The notes under the pieces: generated by a model
Told to the model about the DNA's origin: nothing
Seen by the model: only the letters and a program-made list of their open reading frames with translations
Databases searched by the model: none
In this document: positions 40,495 to 50,650 of the stretch, piece after piece
Layout: each line of letters begins with the position of its first letter
Position numbering within the stretch: position 1 is the first letter of the stretch
Translations under genes and position numbers: made by a program
DNA from: Euonymus europaeus
Lineage: Eukaryota > Streptophyta > Magnoliopsida > Celastrales > Celastraceae
Direction of reading: 5' to 3'
DNA: 64,000 bases
Assembly: GCA_963580455.1 (NCBI GenBank)
Contig: OY756967.1
Span: forward strand, 21,250,022-21,314,021

Positions 40495-40977
40495 GTACAC
40501 TTTGCATGAGACCGACCTAAGCGTGGATTGCCAAAACCCAGATTACCTAATGCAGTAATGTTAGTTATGCTTTTTTTCCCGATTTTCCTAGACATGGGAT
40601 GTGACTATGGGAGTCCTGGTGCGGCCCAAGGAGAGATTTTTGAGGTACAACATAGAAAATTGGGTTAGTATTTATACCGCGCTTAGTTTCCACATTGTTT
40701 GCAGAAAGTGAGATGAGAAAAGAGAAAAGTGAAGAAAGAAGAAAGATGGAGAGTTGCAGAATGATGAAGAAAATAATAGAGGTAGAGATGATAATAATAT
40801 AAAATGTATTCATTGACTTCATACTTTCAAAATGATACAAAGATTGAATATATAAATATTCATTAAACGTCACAAGAAATGACATTATAAACAATGCTTG
40901 AAATGTCCAATGATGTGCCGTTGGAAAAAAAATGGGTCGAACTAATGAGAGTCCAGTCCAGTCCAGTAGTATGATTT

Positions 40978-41079
40978 ACTGACACTGCTTTCAAGTATCC
41001 CGAATATTTGAACGCAATCAACGCATACATGCTGATTTACATACGTGAAAGTGACAAGGATATTGCTGAGCATCTAAAG
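40978..41079 (+). pseudogene. Orphan exon of UBP12/13-type ubiquitin protease
   Basis: Frame reads AFKYPEYLNAINAYMLIY then IRESDKDIAEHLK, ending at a GT donor (AAAG|GTACT). Plant UBP12/UBP13 have NAYMLVYIRxSDKD, a short linker, then KDIAEHL. Here the linker between the two KD positions is deleted. The fragment stands alone, with no adjoining exon recognised. Confidence 0.7.
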
Positions 41080-41269
41080 GTACTGGTTTTAGTTTTACTT
41101 TTTTTTTTTGTTGTTGTTGTGACTGCAACGCCACGTCATGTAGTCGATTGCTAATCGTATCTTGAAATATCAGCATACTTAAAAATTAAAAGTAGGATGG
41201 ATTGACTTTTTCTTATTTATGTTACAAAATCATCTCAATTCCCTTCAACTCCACGTACGTACACGTACA

Positions 41270-41440
41270 GTCAAAGCTAAAAGACTTGTGGTCCAGAAAG
41301 TATTTCGTTAATTGGTTTAAAATCAGTCGATCATCTGCAGGGCTCTTAGTCAGAGAAAATACGGTCTCAACAATTGTTTGTTGCATGACACAGGGTTCAT
41401 TGATTCAAAACCTCCTCCTTCCCCAACATATATAGTTGAT
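41270..41440 (+). mobile_element. Copia retrotransposon scrap (duplicate of 46475-46620)
   Basis: The stretch with 'gtcgatcatctgcagggctcttagtcagagaaaat' style sequence is shared with the copia reverse-transcriptase remnant at 46475-46620. It travels with the kelch-like gene, which marks the left edge of that duplication unit. Confidence 0.75.
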
Positions 41441-41902
41441 CAATACACATCTTTCTCTCAGTAATCAACCATATAAATAACTATTCACGTCTTGAAGCAT
41501 CCAATGAAAATTTGCTACCTAAAACATCCAACACACAGACGAGGATGATAGACATGGATATTCTCATTGTCTTGCAGAGATTAATTTAAAAAAATTATCT
41601 ATTAAAGACAATGCTACTTGTTCCGCAACTTCCGGTGTTCAAGTTAGAGGCTCTACCTGTTTAGAATAATTAGAAAACCAAAAAGGACCGAAAATCCCAC
41701 CTAATGTAGTTAGTTTCCTGCTGAATCAACACCCCCAAAAGCGAGGAGATTGAGTGATCAACACGTAACGTATTACAATCGAAAAGGATTTAACCAGTGT
41801 TAGAAAAGCATGGGTAGGAAACAAACTAAACCAACAAGATATTCAGACGATGTACTGGGATCTATCCACAAGATAAACAAAGTAACAGCTATAAGAGTCG
41901 AC

Positions 41903-42991
41903 TTACAAGGGGAAGGAAGCTGTGATCTTCCTCCTGCACTCCTTCATGTTGTACTCCTCCTTGTACTGACGGGAACACAGGCGTTTGAAATTGGGTCCAT
42001 CTCCAAAAAGCCCTATTGCGACATAGTGCGTACTGGGATCAACAAGATATTCAGAGGGTGGCCGATAACGATTAGCCACTGGCCGATCATATCCAGACAC
42101 AACCGCGGAGACTACACCATCACCCAAAGACATTGGAAAACATCCCACCACTTTACTGGGCCAGTCAAAGATATACCGGAAGTCATGCCAAGTATGATCA
42201 CTACTGTTGTAGCGATAAGAACCAAGTACCTTGTGACCGTCATCCCTGCGCTTTATAAACCCTAAAAAGCGATCACCACCAATTGACACTGCACATCCAG
42301 TTACAGTATATACTGAACCAAGGAGAAATGGAATAGAAGCTTCGACGTAAATAGACCATTCATCTGAATCAATATTATAGGAGTAGAGACCGCGTGGGGT
42401 TGACAGGAGAATTTCCCGATCATTGTTCACAACGGCATATGCAGAAATGAGAAGATGTTTAATAGTTTGTTTCGGCCGATAAGGAACGGGAGGCTGACTG
42501 AGGGGAACCCAAGAATCCAATTTTGGGTCGAACTGCTCAAAATCATGATCTCCCAAGGATTTACCAATGACATAGAACTTCTCATTAACAGGACCAATAA
42601 TCACAGGAGAGAACTTGCTGCTATTCATGCAACTTACCTTCTTAATGTTGGAGTCGCCGGAGGAAGTGTCATAGACAAAAACATCCTCCGAAATTAGATC
42701 AAATTCTCCCACACCATAACGGTATCCTCCCAAAAAATAGATGCTCGAATCAAAGGCAAAGAATGTCATACCGGCTGGGTAGTCGTTCGGAATTCGGAAC
42801 AAGGGGAAGGGCAATTCTCTGGGTCCACGAATTCGTCGTCCGTCACCAGAGCCAGGACCAACGTTAATGACGAAAACTTCATACCCACAATCAAATATTC
42901 CATAGTCGATCACCTCGCAAACCAGGCAAATCTTGTAGTTCCTTGTGGAGGAGGAGGAGGAGGAGGAGGAAGAGGCTGAGATTAAACTCAT
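41903..42991 (-). CDS. Kelch-like protein without F-box, copy 1
   Basis: Single exon, 362 residues. It begins with a Ser tract (MSLISASSSSSSSSS), then RNYKICLVCEVIDYG. Kelch-type elements are visible: SIYFLGGYRYG, DVFVYDTSSG, EKFYVIGKSLG, FEQFDPKLDSWVPL, GLYSYNIDSDEW, VLGSYRYNSSDHTW. No F-box or other N-terminal domain is present. Plant proteins of this kind are usually filed with F-box/kelch-related or DUF1668-like families. Function is unknown. About 97-99% of residues match copy 2 at 47746-48828 by eye. The reading frame is complete with its own leader, so it may be expressed. Confidence 0.8.
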   Translation of the reverse strand: MSLISASSSSSSSSSTRNYKICLVCEVIDYGIFDCGYEVFVINVGPGSGDGRRIRGPRELPFPLFRIPNDYPAGMTFFAFDSSIYFLGGYRYGVGEFDLISEDVFVYDTSSGDSNIKKVSCMNSSKFSPVIIGPVNEKFYVIGKSLGDHDFEQFDPKLDSWVPLSQPPVPYRPKQTIKHLLISAYAVVNNDREILLSTPRGLYSYNIDSDEWSIYVEASIPFLLGSVYTVTGCAVSIGGDRFLGFIKRRDDGHKVLGSYRYNSSDHTWHDFRYIFDWPSKVVGCFPMSLGDGVVSAVVSGYDRPVANRYRPPSEYLVDPSTHYVAIGLFGDGPNFKRLCSRQYKEEYNMKECRRKITASFPL

Positions 42992-43435
42992 GATCTAGAG
43001 AATTTCTGGAGGGGAATCAATTTTGTAGAGGTAGACGTAGAGCTAGCTAGGGTTCTGGCCTTCTGGGTATCAAGAACACCGAGGGGACCGTTCGGCGTCC
43101 CACCCCTGTCTCACTCCATTTATGAGCCGTTTGATCATACAACACGTTATTGACCATGGATCTGTTTGCCAATAATAATAAAATTGACCTTATTTATTTA
43201 AAACAAATAAATGTGAATACCATAAACAACCCTTACTATCAATTAACGCTGTTAACGGGGACAAACCGACAAACAGTTCTGCATGCTGACACGATTCCAA
43301 TTCCTTGAGTTGCTTATTCTCTCTCCTCTCCTCCTCAAATTAGGGTTCGTCCGGAGCTCTACCGATTCTCTCTACAATTGAATAATAGTGACAACAACCA
43401 GCAGCATGGTGGAAGATTTGGCCTCGAAAGTACGC

Positions 43436-43466
<31 letters not shown>

Positions 43467-44339
43467 CGGCATGTTCTACTTCAAGATCGCTGCGTGGAAG
43501 CCCGTTTAAGTTTTCAACTTCAAGATCGACGTCTTTCTTCGCGATGATCGCTGCTTTCGCCTTCATAACAGGCTTGTCATTTCTCCTACTCTCCTTTTAT
43601 TTTAATGCATGTCATTTATATATGAGTGATTCTTCTTTGTGGTGGTGTCGATCTTGAGGGGAATTTTGGATCTAGGGTTTTTGCCTCACCTTTGAAGCCT
43701 TGCGAAGATTCCAAGTTCATCATGCACCACTTTTTCTTGCTCAATTTTTTTTTTCAATTGTAGTGGAACGGCTTGGTTAAATAAGATTTGTGAGTAAGTT
43801 CACTGATTGAAGGCTAATGGATATATGTGGTAGGCTTTTGTTGGTTGTGAATGATGTGTTTGTTATTCTTCGTTTTATTTCTTTGCTTGATCACAACATT
43901 GGATTGCTCAGAGGAATGCCTTTAAATCCAATTATTAATTGCTCAGGTTATTGCTTTTGTTCTTTATAAAATGTATATATATGTTTGGAATGAGTTTGTC
44001 ACCCTCTTGGTCCCTTTTCCTTTTAATTTTGCAATGCATATCGTATTGGTGATATGATGTGGCATTTCTACATAATTCTCATCATTGGTGGGGTTCCCTC
44101 TCCTATGCCTGACCCCTTTTTAAGTTTTGTATCAGTATCCTTCAGCTGATGCATAATTGTATTGTCAATATTGTTAACTTATGAGTGATTTTCTATTGCT
44201 AGATCAAGTTTCTTACAAGCTCCCGATCGTTTCATTGTGGTCCAGATGGCATTGAGACTTGTTTGGAACAAAACTGAATTTGAACCTCTAATGGGTTAAT
44301 GATGAGTGACATTTGAGATATCTAAGCATGAACCAAAAG
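42992..44339. other. Intergenic right of kelch copy 1
   Basis: About 42992-43080 is the leader shared with the other kelch copies. A run of about 27 A lies at 43440-43466 within a GC-richer stretch (43380-43640) that looks like a gene leader, but no protein family was recognised. 43640-44339 shows no supported feature. Confidence 0.5.
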
Positions 44340-45160
44340 AGGACAAGTATTGTGCAATATTTATTTGATATAATGTTACTGTTTGGGAACATTAACTTTA
44401 CTAAATAGTAACATTGTAATTATAATCTTCGTTGTACATTTATGAATTAAAAGATTGACTATTTTATCAAACAATAATTGAATTATAAATATTAAATAAC
44501 AATTAGGGAAATCATTGTAATGTTATTGTTTCAAAATACAGTAATATTATGGAGTTAGTGTTTTTTAAATAAAAAATTACAGTACTATTGTTTTTTGAAA
44601 CATAAACATTTTTAAAACAGTAATGTTATAGATAAATAATTTTAAAACACTATAAATTAGAATTTTTGAATCAAAAATATTGCAGTGTTAAGGTTTTTGA
44701 AACAGTAATATTGTAAAACAATAAAATATAAAATAGTAACATTATAATGTTATTGTTTTTTTTTTGAAATAGTGAAACTTCATTAAAGATTATCAAAGAA
44801 AAGAGCATCATAAATCCATGGGGGCGGGACAAGACCCCAAACACCCCGATCAGACACAGAACTTGCCGCCCTAGTTAAAGTATGAGTGACCTACGCACAA
44901 AAGCAAAGAAACAATGACTAAAATCCTTTGAGAGACTCCGACAGTCCTCCACAATGGACCAGAAATAATGTTATTGTTTTTGAAATAATAAAACAATGTA
45001 GAACAGTAACAGTATAATATTACTATTTCTGAAACAGTATAATTGTTCAACGGTAACAACATAATGAAATGAATCGGTGACCCTGTAAAACATTACAATA
45101 CTATTAAAATATTGTGAAAAATATATTATATAATAAATAATATTTAAAAGAAACAAGTTA
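44340..45160. repeat. AT-rich region built from the words AGTAACATT / AATGTTATTGTTT
   Basis: Many degenerate copies of 'acagtaacattgtaat' and 'ttattgttttgaaac' alternate here, with no coding potential. A 5'-truncated LINE or SINE tail was inserted at 44761-44964. It resembles the word-rich filler of the other transposons in this window. Confidence 0.6.
44761..44964 (-). mobile_element. 5'-truncated LINE (or SINE) insertion with poly(A) and target duplication
   Basis: The insert is flanked by ATAATGTTATTGTTTTT at 44744-44760 and again at 44965-44981. Read on -, a 200-bp body ('ggtgtttggggtcttgtccc', then 'gaagtttcactatttc') ends in an A run. This is the structure left by target-primed reverse transcription. 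No coding sequence remains. Confidence 0.75.
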
Positions 45161-45397
45161 ATAATAATTTAATAGATCTGAAAAATTTAAATTAAAAATT
45201 CAGTAGAATTATTTAATTTCAAACGAGATACCAAAATGAATATTTTATAAAAATTGATCAAAGGTTGTTTCACAAAATATGTTTATGGTGATTAAATATA
45301 GTTATCTGTCAAGTTTTAACTCATTCACATTTAGAGTTAGTTTGACATTTTCATCTCTCATGATGTGGAGTTTCATGAAACAGTTTTTCCCTTCTGT

Positions 45398-46620
45398 GCT
45401 GCATTTCACTCTCCTTCTTCACACTCATCGTCTGAATCTCCTTTATACACGCATGTGTTACCCACAATAGATCTTACTTCCCTTGAGAATCTTACATCTG
45501 AAGTCCAACCATCTACCATCCTCCTCAAGGAAAGTGAAGAGACTTCCAGCACCAACACTGGATCATCCACCATGGATATTCTTCTAGTGCGTCGATCCCA
45601 ACGGCCAAAACAGTCCCCATTGTATGTAGAGGATTATCAATGTAATAATGTCACTTGCATGTGCTCTTCCAATGTTCTCCATCGTCCCAAGTCCACATCA
45701 GATTATGCCATCGGTAAGTACTTAATTTACCAAAATTTTGCTCCTTCACATGCTAAATTTCTATGTTCTGTTTCTGCTGCTCACCATGACCCATCTCGTT
45801 TTTCTGTGGCTTTGAGAGACCCTGCATGGCAATCATCCATGACATCTGAATTGCAGGCTTTACAAGATAATGAGACGTGGGAAATGACTCAACTACCGGC
45901 AATTGGATCCAAGTGTGCTTATAAAATCTTTTTTTTTTTTTTTTTTTTTTTTTTATAAAATCAAAACCACATCAAGATGGCACAATTGAGTGTCACAAAG
46001 CACGGCTAGTGGCTTAGGAGTTCAGTCAAAAATATGGTTTTGATTAAAAATAGACTTTTTCTCTCATGGTGAAAATGGTAACAGTCCGGGTGTTTCTAGC
46101 TTTGGTTTCCATGCATGCACAAGTGGTCCCTTCATCAACTCGACGTAAACAGTGCTTTTCTCAATGACGATTTGCACGAGAAAGTATATCTGATCCCTCC
46201 TCCTACTTATCCAGTTGAGGATCCCAGGCTCGTGTGCAAGTTGAAGAGATCTCTCTATTGTTTAAAACAGGCTTCGAGTCAATGAAATGAGAAATTCAAC
46301 TCTATTATGATCGACTATGGGTTCAAGCAATCAAGTTCTGATTATTCTGTTTTTTACTTTAGAACAGGCACCAGATTTTATATATATAAACCCATGCTAC
46401 TGTACGTCGATGACATGGTAATTCAAGGAACTAATGAAGACCTCATTCGATCAGTCGAGCAATATTTGCAGTCACGGCTCAAAAAGACTTGTGGCCCAGA
46501 AAGTATTTCCTTAATTGGTTTGAAAATCGGTCGATCATCTGCAGGGCTCTTAGTCAGAGAAAATAATGTCTTAACTTGTTTGTTGCATGACATGGAATAA
46601 TGTCTTAACTTGTTTGTTGC
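45398..46620 (+). mobile_element. Copia-type LTR retrotransposon remnant (integrase end to reverse transcriptase)
   Basis: A frame at 45398-45928 carries the typical region before copia reverse transcriptase (RRSQRPKQSPLY; ALRDPAWQSSMTSELQAL; ETWEMTQLP). After a poly-T insertion, scattered short frames continue, and 46307-46600 includes the LLYVDDMVIQG catalytic motif. Several stops and frameshifts break it. No LTRs were found. Confidence 0.88.
45929..45954. repeat. T run of ~26 flanked by a 8-10 bp duplication
   Basis: TTATAAAATC at 45919-45928 is followed by a pure T run and then by TTATAAAATC again at 45953-45962 (two T are shared). The copia frame before and after the run is continuous in meaning, so the T run plus one duplicated flank is a later insertion. 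Confidence 0.8.
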
Positions 46621-46699
46621 ATGACATGGCTCATTGATGCAAAACCTCCTCCTTTCCCAACATAGTTGAATACACATCCTTCTCTCAGTGATAGTACAC

Positions 46700-47745
46700 A
46701 ACTGATGATCCTACTATATATCAGCGTTTCAATAGGACGATATAGATGTACTTGACATTAACTCATCCAGACATTAGCTACGCCATTCAGAGTCTGTGTC
46801 AAACTGTCAATTACTATCTACCATCACCATCAGATCAACATCTTCTTAGAGCACATCGAGTGTTACATTGAAGAGCACACCTGGGCAGGAGCTGTTCTTT
46901 CCTTTCCAACCTTGTACCAACATCACCGTCTACTATGATTCAGTGTTACATTATTGCCCGGATTCACGCAATAAAATGGTTACTTCAATTCTTTAGATAT
47001 GCACCAAATTTACATGCACATATGAGGTGTAATTGTCAATAAATATTAAACTTTTTAACGATTCAAATGCCCAGATTAAAACCATCAACACAAGAACCAG
47101 AAAACCATCACTTAGCTGTACCATGAGATATCTGGAGAGTCCATCTCTTAACAGCCCCCACAAGCGAAGAGAATTAGTGATCAACGCATAACGTAATCAT
47201 TATAATATACAAGTAAGAATAAGGAAAAGGGTCTCAATGCAAAAAAAAAAAAAAAATCTAAATGTTAAGAACTTTACAACATCAAACCAAAATCCAATAT
47301 CATAATCAACCATAAAAATAACTATTCACGTCTTGAAGCATCCAACGAAATTTTGCTACCTATAACATACAACACACAGACGAGGATGATAGACATGGAT
47401 ATTCTCATTGTCTTGCAGAAATTAATTTAAAAAATTGGCTATTGAAGACAATTCTACTTGTTCTGCACCTTCCAAAGTTCAAGTTAGAGGCTCTACCTGT
47501 TTAGAATGATTACAAAACCAAAAAGGACCGAAAATCCCACCTAAGGTAGTTAGTTTCCAGCTGAATCAACACCCCCCACAAGCGAGGAGATTGAGTGATC
47601 AACACATAACGTATTAGAATAGAAAAGGAATATTTAACCAGTGTTAGAAAAGCATGGGTAGGAAACAAACTAAACCAACAAGATATTCAGACGGTGTACT
47701 GGATCTACCAACAAGATAAACAAAGTAACAGCTATAAGAGTCGAC
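46700..47745. other. Intergenic left of kelch copy 2
   Basis: From about 47308 the sequence matches the 3' flank of kelch copies 1 and 3. 46700-47300 shows no supported gene; there is an A run at about 47240. Confidence 0.6.
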
Positions 47746-48828
47746 TTACAAGGGGAAGGAAGCTGTGATCTTCCTCCTGCACTCATTCATGTTGTACTTC
47801 TCCTTGTACTGACGGGAACACAGGCGTTTGAAAGTAGGTCCATCTCCAAAAAGCCCTATTGCTACATAGTGCGTACTGGGATCAACAAGATATTCAGAGG
47901 GTGGCCGATAACAATTAGCCACTGGCCGATCATATCCAGACACAACCGCGGAGACTACACCATCACCCAAAGACATTGGAAAACATCCCACCACTTTACT
48001 GGGCCAGTCAAAGATATACCGGAAGTCATGCCAAGTATGATCACTACTGTTGTAGCGATAAGAACCAAGTACCTTGTGACCGTCATCCCTGCGCTTTATA
48101 AACCCTAAAAAGCGATCACCACCAATTGACACTGCACATCCAGTTACAGTATATACTGAACCAAGGAGAAATGGAATAGAAGCTTCGACGTAAATAGACC
48201 ATTCATCTGAATCAATATTATAGGAGTAGAGACCGCGTGGGGTTGACAGGAGAATTTCCCGATCATTGTTCACAACGGCATATGCAGAAATGAGAAGATG
48301 TTTAATAGTTTGTTTCGGCCGATAAGGAACGGGAGGCTGACTGAGGGGAACCCAAGAATCCAATTTTGGGTCGAACTGCTCAAAATCATGATCTCCCAAG
48401 GATTTACCAATGACATAGAACTTCTCATTAACAGGACCAATAATCACAGGAGAGAACTTGCTGCTATTCATGCAACTTACCTTCTTAATGTTGGAGTCGC
48501 CGGAGGAAGTGTCATAGACAAAAACATCCTCCGAAATTAGATCAAATTCTCCCACACCATAACGGTATCCTCCCAAAAAATAGATGCTCGAATCAAAGGC
48601 AAAGAATGTCATACCGGCTGGGTAGTCGTTCGGAATTCGGAACAAGGGGAAGGGCAATTCTCTGGGTCCACGAAATCGTTGTCCGTCACCAGAGCCAGGA
48701 CCAACGTCAATGACGAAAACTTCATAACCACAATCAAATATTCCATAGTCGATCACCTCGCAAACCAAGCAAATCTTGTAGTTCCTTGTGTCGGAGGAGG
48801 AGGAGGAGGAGGCTGACATTAAACTCAT
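47746..48828 (-). CDS. Kelch-like protein without F-box, copy 2
   Basis: Single exon, 360 residues, nearly identical to copy 1. Visible differences are a shorter Ser tract, VIDVGPGSGDGQRFRG for VINVGPGSGDGRRIRG, NCYRPP for NRYRPP and YKEKYNMNEC for YKEEYNMKEC. The same kelch-type elements are present. 5' and 3' flanks are shared with copy 1 (41466-43075), and a copia scrap on the left is shared as well, so a block of at least 1.6 kb was duplicated recently. The open frame suggests it is functional or very young. Confidence 0.8.
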   Translation of the reverse strand: MSLMSASSSSSSDTRNYKICLVCEVIDYGIFDCGYEVFVIDVGPGSGDGQRFRGPRELPFPLFRIPNDYPAGMTFFAFDSSIYFLGGYRYGVGEFDLISEDVFVYDTSSGDSNIKKVSCMNSSKFSPVIIGPVNEKFYVIGKSLGDHDFEQFDPKLDSWVPLSQPPVPYRPKQTIKHLLISAYAVVNNDREILLSTPRGLYSYNIDSDEWSIYVEASIPFLLGSVYTVTGCAVSIGGDRFLGFIKRRDDGHKVLGSYRYNSSDHTWHDFRYIFDWPSKVVGCFPMSLGDGVVSAVVSGYDRPVANCYRPPSEYLVDPSTHYVAIGLFGDGPTFKRLCSRQYKEKYNMNECRRKITASFPL

Positions 48829-48944
48829 GATCTATAATTTCTGGTGGGGAATCAATTTTGTAGAGGTAGGGTTCTGGCCTTCTGGGTATCACGAATACCG
48901 AGGGGACTGTTCGCGTCCTACCCGTCCCTCTCCATCTATTTATT

Positions 48945-49690
48945 ACTTTAAGTAAAGCTGAGCCTCAAGAATACTCACATGAGGTCATGTCATCTTAAAT
49001 TTTGTAGTTGAGTGTCACGTAGGATTTTAATTGTATGACACAAAGGATGAATTAGTTTTGAATGAATAATTAAATAACAATTGTGTGACAATTCATTCAT
49101 TGTCAAAGTTAAACGAATTCATGGACTTGGGAGTAGTTTTGGTATGATAATTAATGATGAATTACTTTACCATTCATTCATTGTACTTGAACGAATTCTT
49201 GCACTTGGGAGTAGTTTTGGTATGATAATTAATGATGAATTATTTACCATTCATTCATTGTCAAACCAGCGTCTTTAACATGAGAATAAGAACAGTGTAT
49301 GCTTGATTGATGAATCATAAGTGAAATGCCTTCATATAATAGTCATTAATAAAACACGCCTCATCCTTTACCTAATACGTTTAACTTGACCATTAAATTA
49401 TTCAATGATTTCATTTATATTTGAGTGATAAGAATTTATGTTATTTATCTTATTCATGAATCCATCACATTCACACGCTATTCAATGATTTCATTTATGT
49501 TTAAGTGATAAGAATTTATGTTATTTATCTGATTCATGAAATTCCATGAATCCATCACATTCACACGCCTCATCCGTTACTTGATATACGTTTAACTTGG
49601 ACATTAAGTTATTAAATGATTTCATTTATGTTTTTGTGATAAGAATTAATGCTATTTATGTTATTAATGAAATCTCATCAATTCGTCACA
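48945..49690. repeat. Nested short tandem repeats upstream of kelch copy 2
   Basis: Two ~85-bp units lie at about 49085-49262 ('acttgggagtagttttggtatgataattaatgatgaatt' style). Three ~110-bp units lie at about 49360-49660 (with 'aatgatttcatttat' and 'gataagaatttatgttattt'). No gene. The stretch lies between kelch copy 2 and the Helitron. Confidence 0.8.
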
Positions 49691-50322
49691 TTCCCTTCCC
49701 TTTATATATAATCGGCCACCCATACAAGTTTGTAAAATTTTGCGCAAAATTGCAGCCACAATGCTTGCAAATCTGCAAACAAATAGAGTTCAATGGAGGA
49801 TTAACGCGCGAATCACACTTATGTGGGATGCAATTAATTTAAGCAACGATGATGAAGTCATTGGTATTGATATGATTATAATCGACGAAGAGGTAAATAT
49901 GTTTGGATTGTTTATCACCTTCTAAGAGTATATCTTTATGTTGTTATCAATCAAGAAAGTTGTACTGCTTGTCATTTGTTAGGGATTCACAATGCACTCA
50001 ACAATAGGCCAACGTCATGTCGATGTATTTAGGAGGCAATTGGAAGAGGGCAAAGTATATCGTATCACTACTTTCCGAGTGGTAGAGAGCAAGCCTTACT
50101 ATAGGCCGATTGATCAATTTTACATTCATAAAATATGATTGAATTTTTCGTTTATTTGGAGATTTCAATAAATGATAAATCAGTCTAAGCACGATTGGGA
50201 GAATGATTGACTATGCTACTATTTTGATCCTATCATGAAAATTTTAGAATTTAAATATGTTCTCATAAATTTTTACTAAAATTATTACCATTAAACCGCG
50301 CGTAGCGCGGGTATTACGCTAG
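49690..50322 (+). mobile_element. Helitron (3' end clear, 5' end approximate)
   Basis: The 3' end shows a 6-bp stem hairpin CCGCGC-GTA-GCGCGG (50296-50310), 8 bases, then CTAG (50319-50322) followed by T, as expected for plant Helitrons (CTRR end, insertion at A^T). Inside is an RPA1-like reading frame, common Helitron cargo. The sequence resumes at 50323 with a stretch also found upstream of kelch copy 1 (near 43210), which supports insertion into that flank. The 5' TC end could not be fixed. Confidence 0.8.
49761..50138 (+). CDS. Short RPA1-like OB-fold frame, Helitron cargo
   Basis: Two exons, 49761-49892 and 49983-50138, join in frame to 95 residues. Features: VQWRINARITLMWDAIN, GIDMIIIDEE|GFTMHSTIG, LEEGKVYRITTFRVVESKPYYRPID. 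These match the first OB fold of the replication protein A1-like (DUF223) proteins that plant Helitrons carry. It is far shorter than full RPA70 (600+ residues), so it is a truncated gene, even though the frame is open. Whether it is expressed is unknown. Confidence 0.65.
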
Positions 50323-50650
50323 TTTATGTGAATATCATAAACAAATTTTTAGGCTCCGCTTGATTGGAAGAAAAGAATAAGAGAGAATTAACTAAAGTAA
50401 TTAAATAAAATTTTATTTAATTGGATGTAGTAAGAATTAATTAAAATATAAATTATTAATTTTATTTAGGTAGGAAGTAGAATAAGGTAGATTAAAGAAT
50501 TTAAATATTTAAAATAATTTATTTTTAAGCAAATTAGATAAAAGGACATAAATGAGTTTAATTTTAGATGGAGATCCAATTTATTTAAAAAATTAGAAAT
50601 AAGAACAAAATAATTAAACTACTCAAACTAACTCTCTCATCCATTATACG
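50323..50650. other. AT-rich intergenic
   Basis: Low-complexity AT sequence with no gene. The start resembles the 5' flank of kelch copy 1. A MITE-like start ('ggctccgcttgattgg') is seen at about 50352 without a matching end. Confidence 0.5.

Larger units (their letters stand above)
35281..40690 (+). repeat. Segmental duplication, original block (partner 56985-62620)
   Basis: Collinear similarity to the right-hand block in three parts: 35281-35830 with 56985-57560; 38177-39660 with 57905-59391; and 39661-40690 with 60572-62620, the last interrupted by insertions and local duplications. The middle stretch 35830-38177 (MECR exons 6-10) is missing from the partner. This block contains the intact MECR gene, so it is treated as the source. 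Confidence 0.88.

Noticed and set aside
41810..42265. A + strand 151-codon frame opposite kelch copy 1, with a similar one opposite copy 3.
   Set aside because: Antisense to a conserved coding exon; conservation between copies is explained by the - strand gene.
41903..42991. Calling the kelch-like genes F-box proteins.
   Set aside because: No F-box signature in the N-terminal 60 residues, and no upstream exon with one was found.
43440..43466. A run of ~27 A, considered as a retroinsertion tail like the T run at 45929.
   Set aside because: No duplicated flank on either side, so it may be simple slippage.
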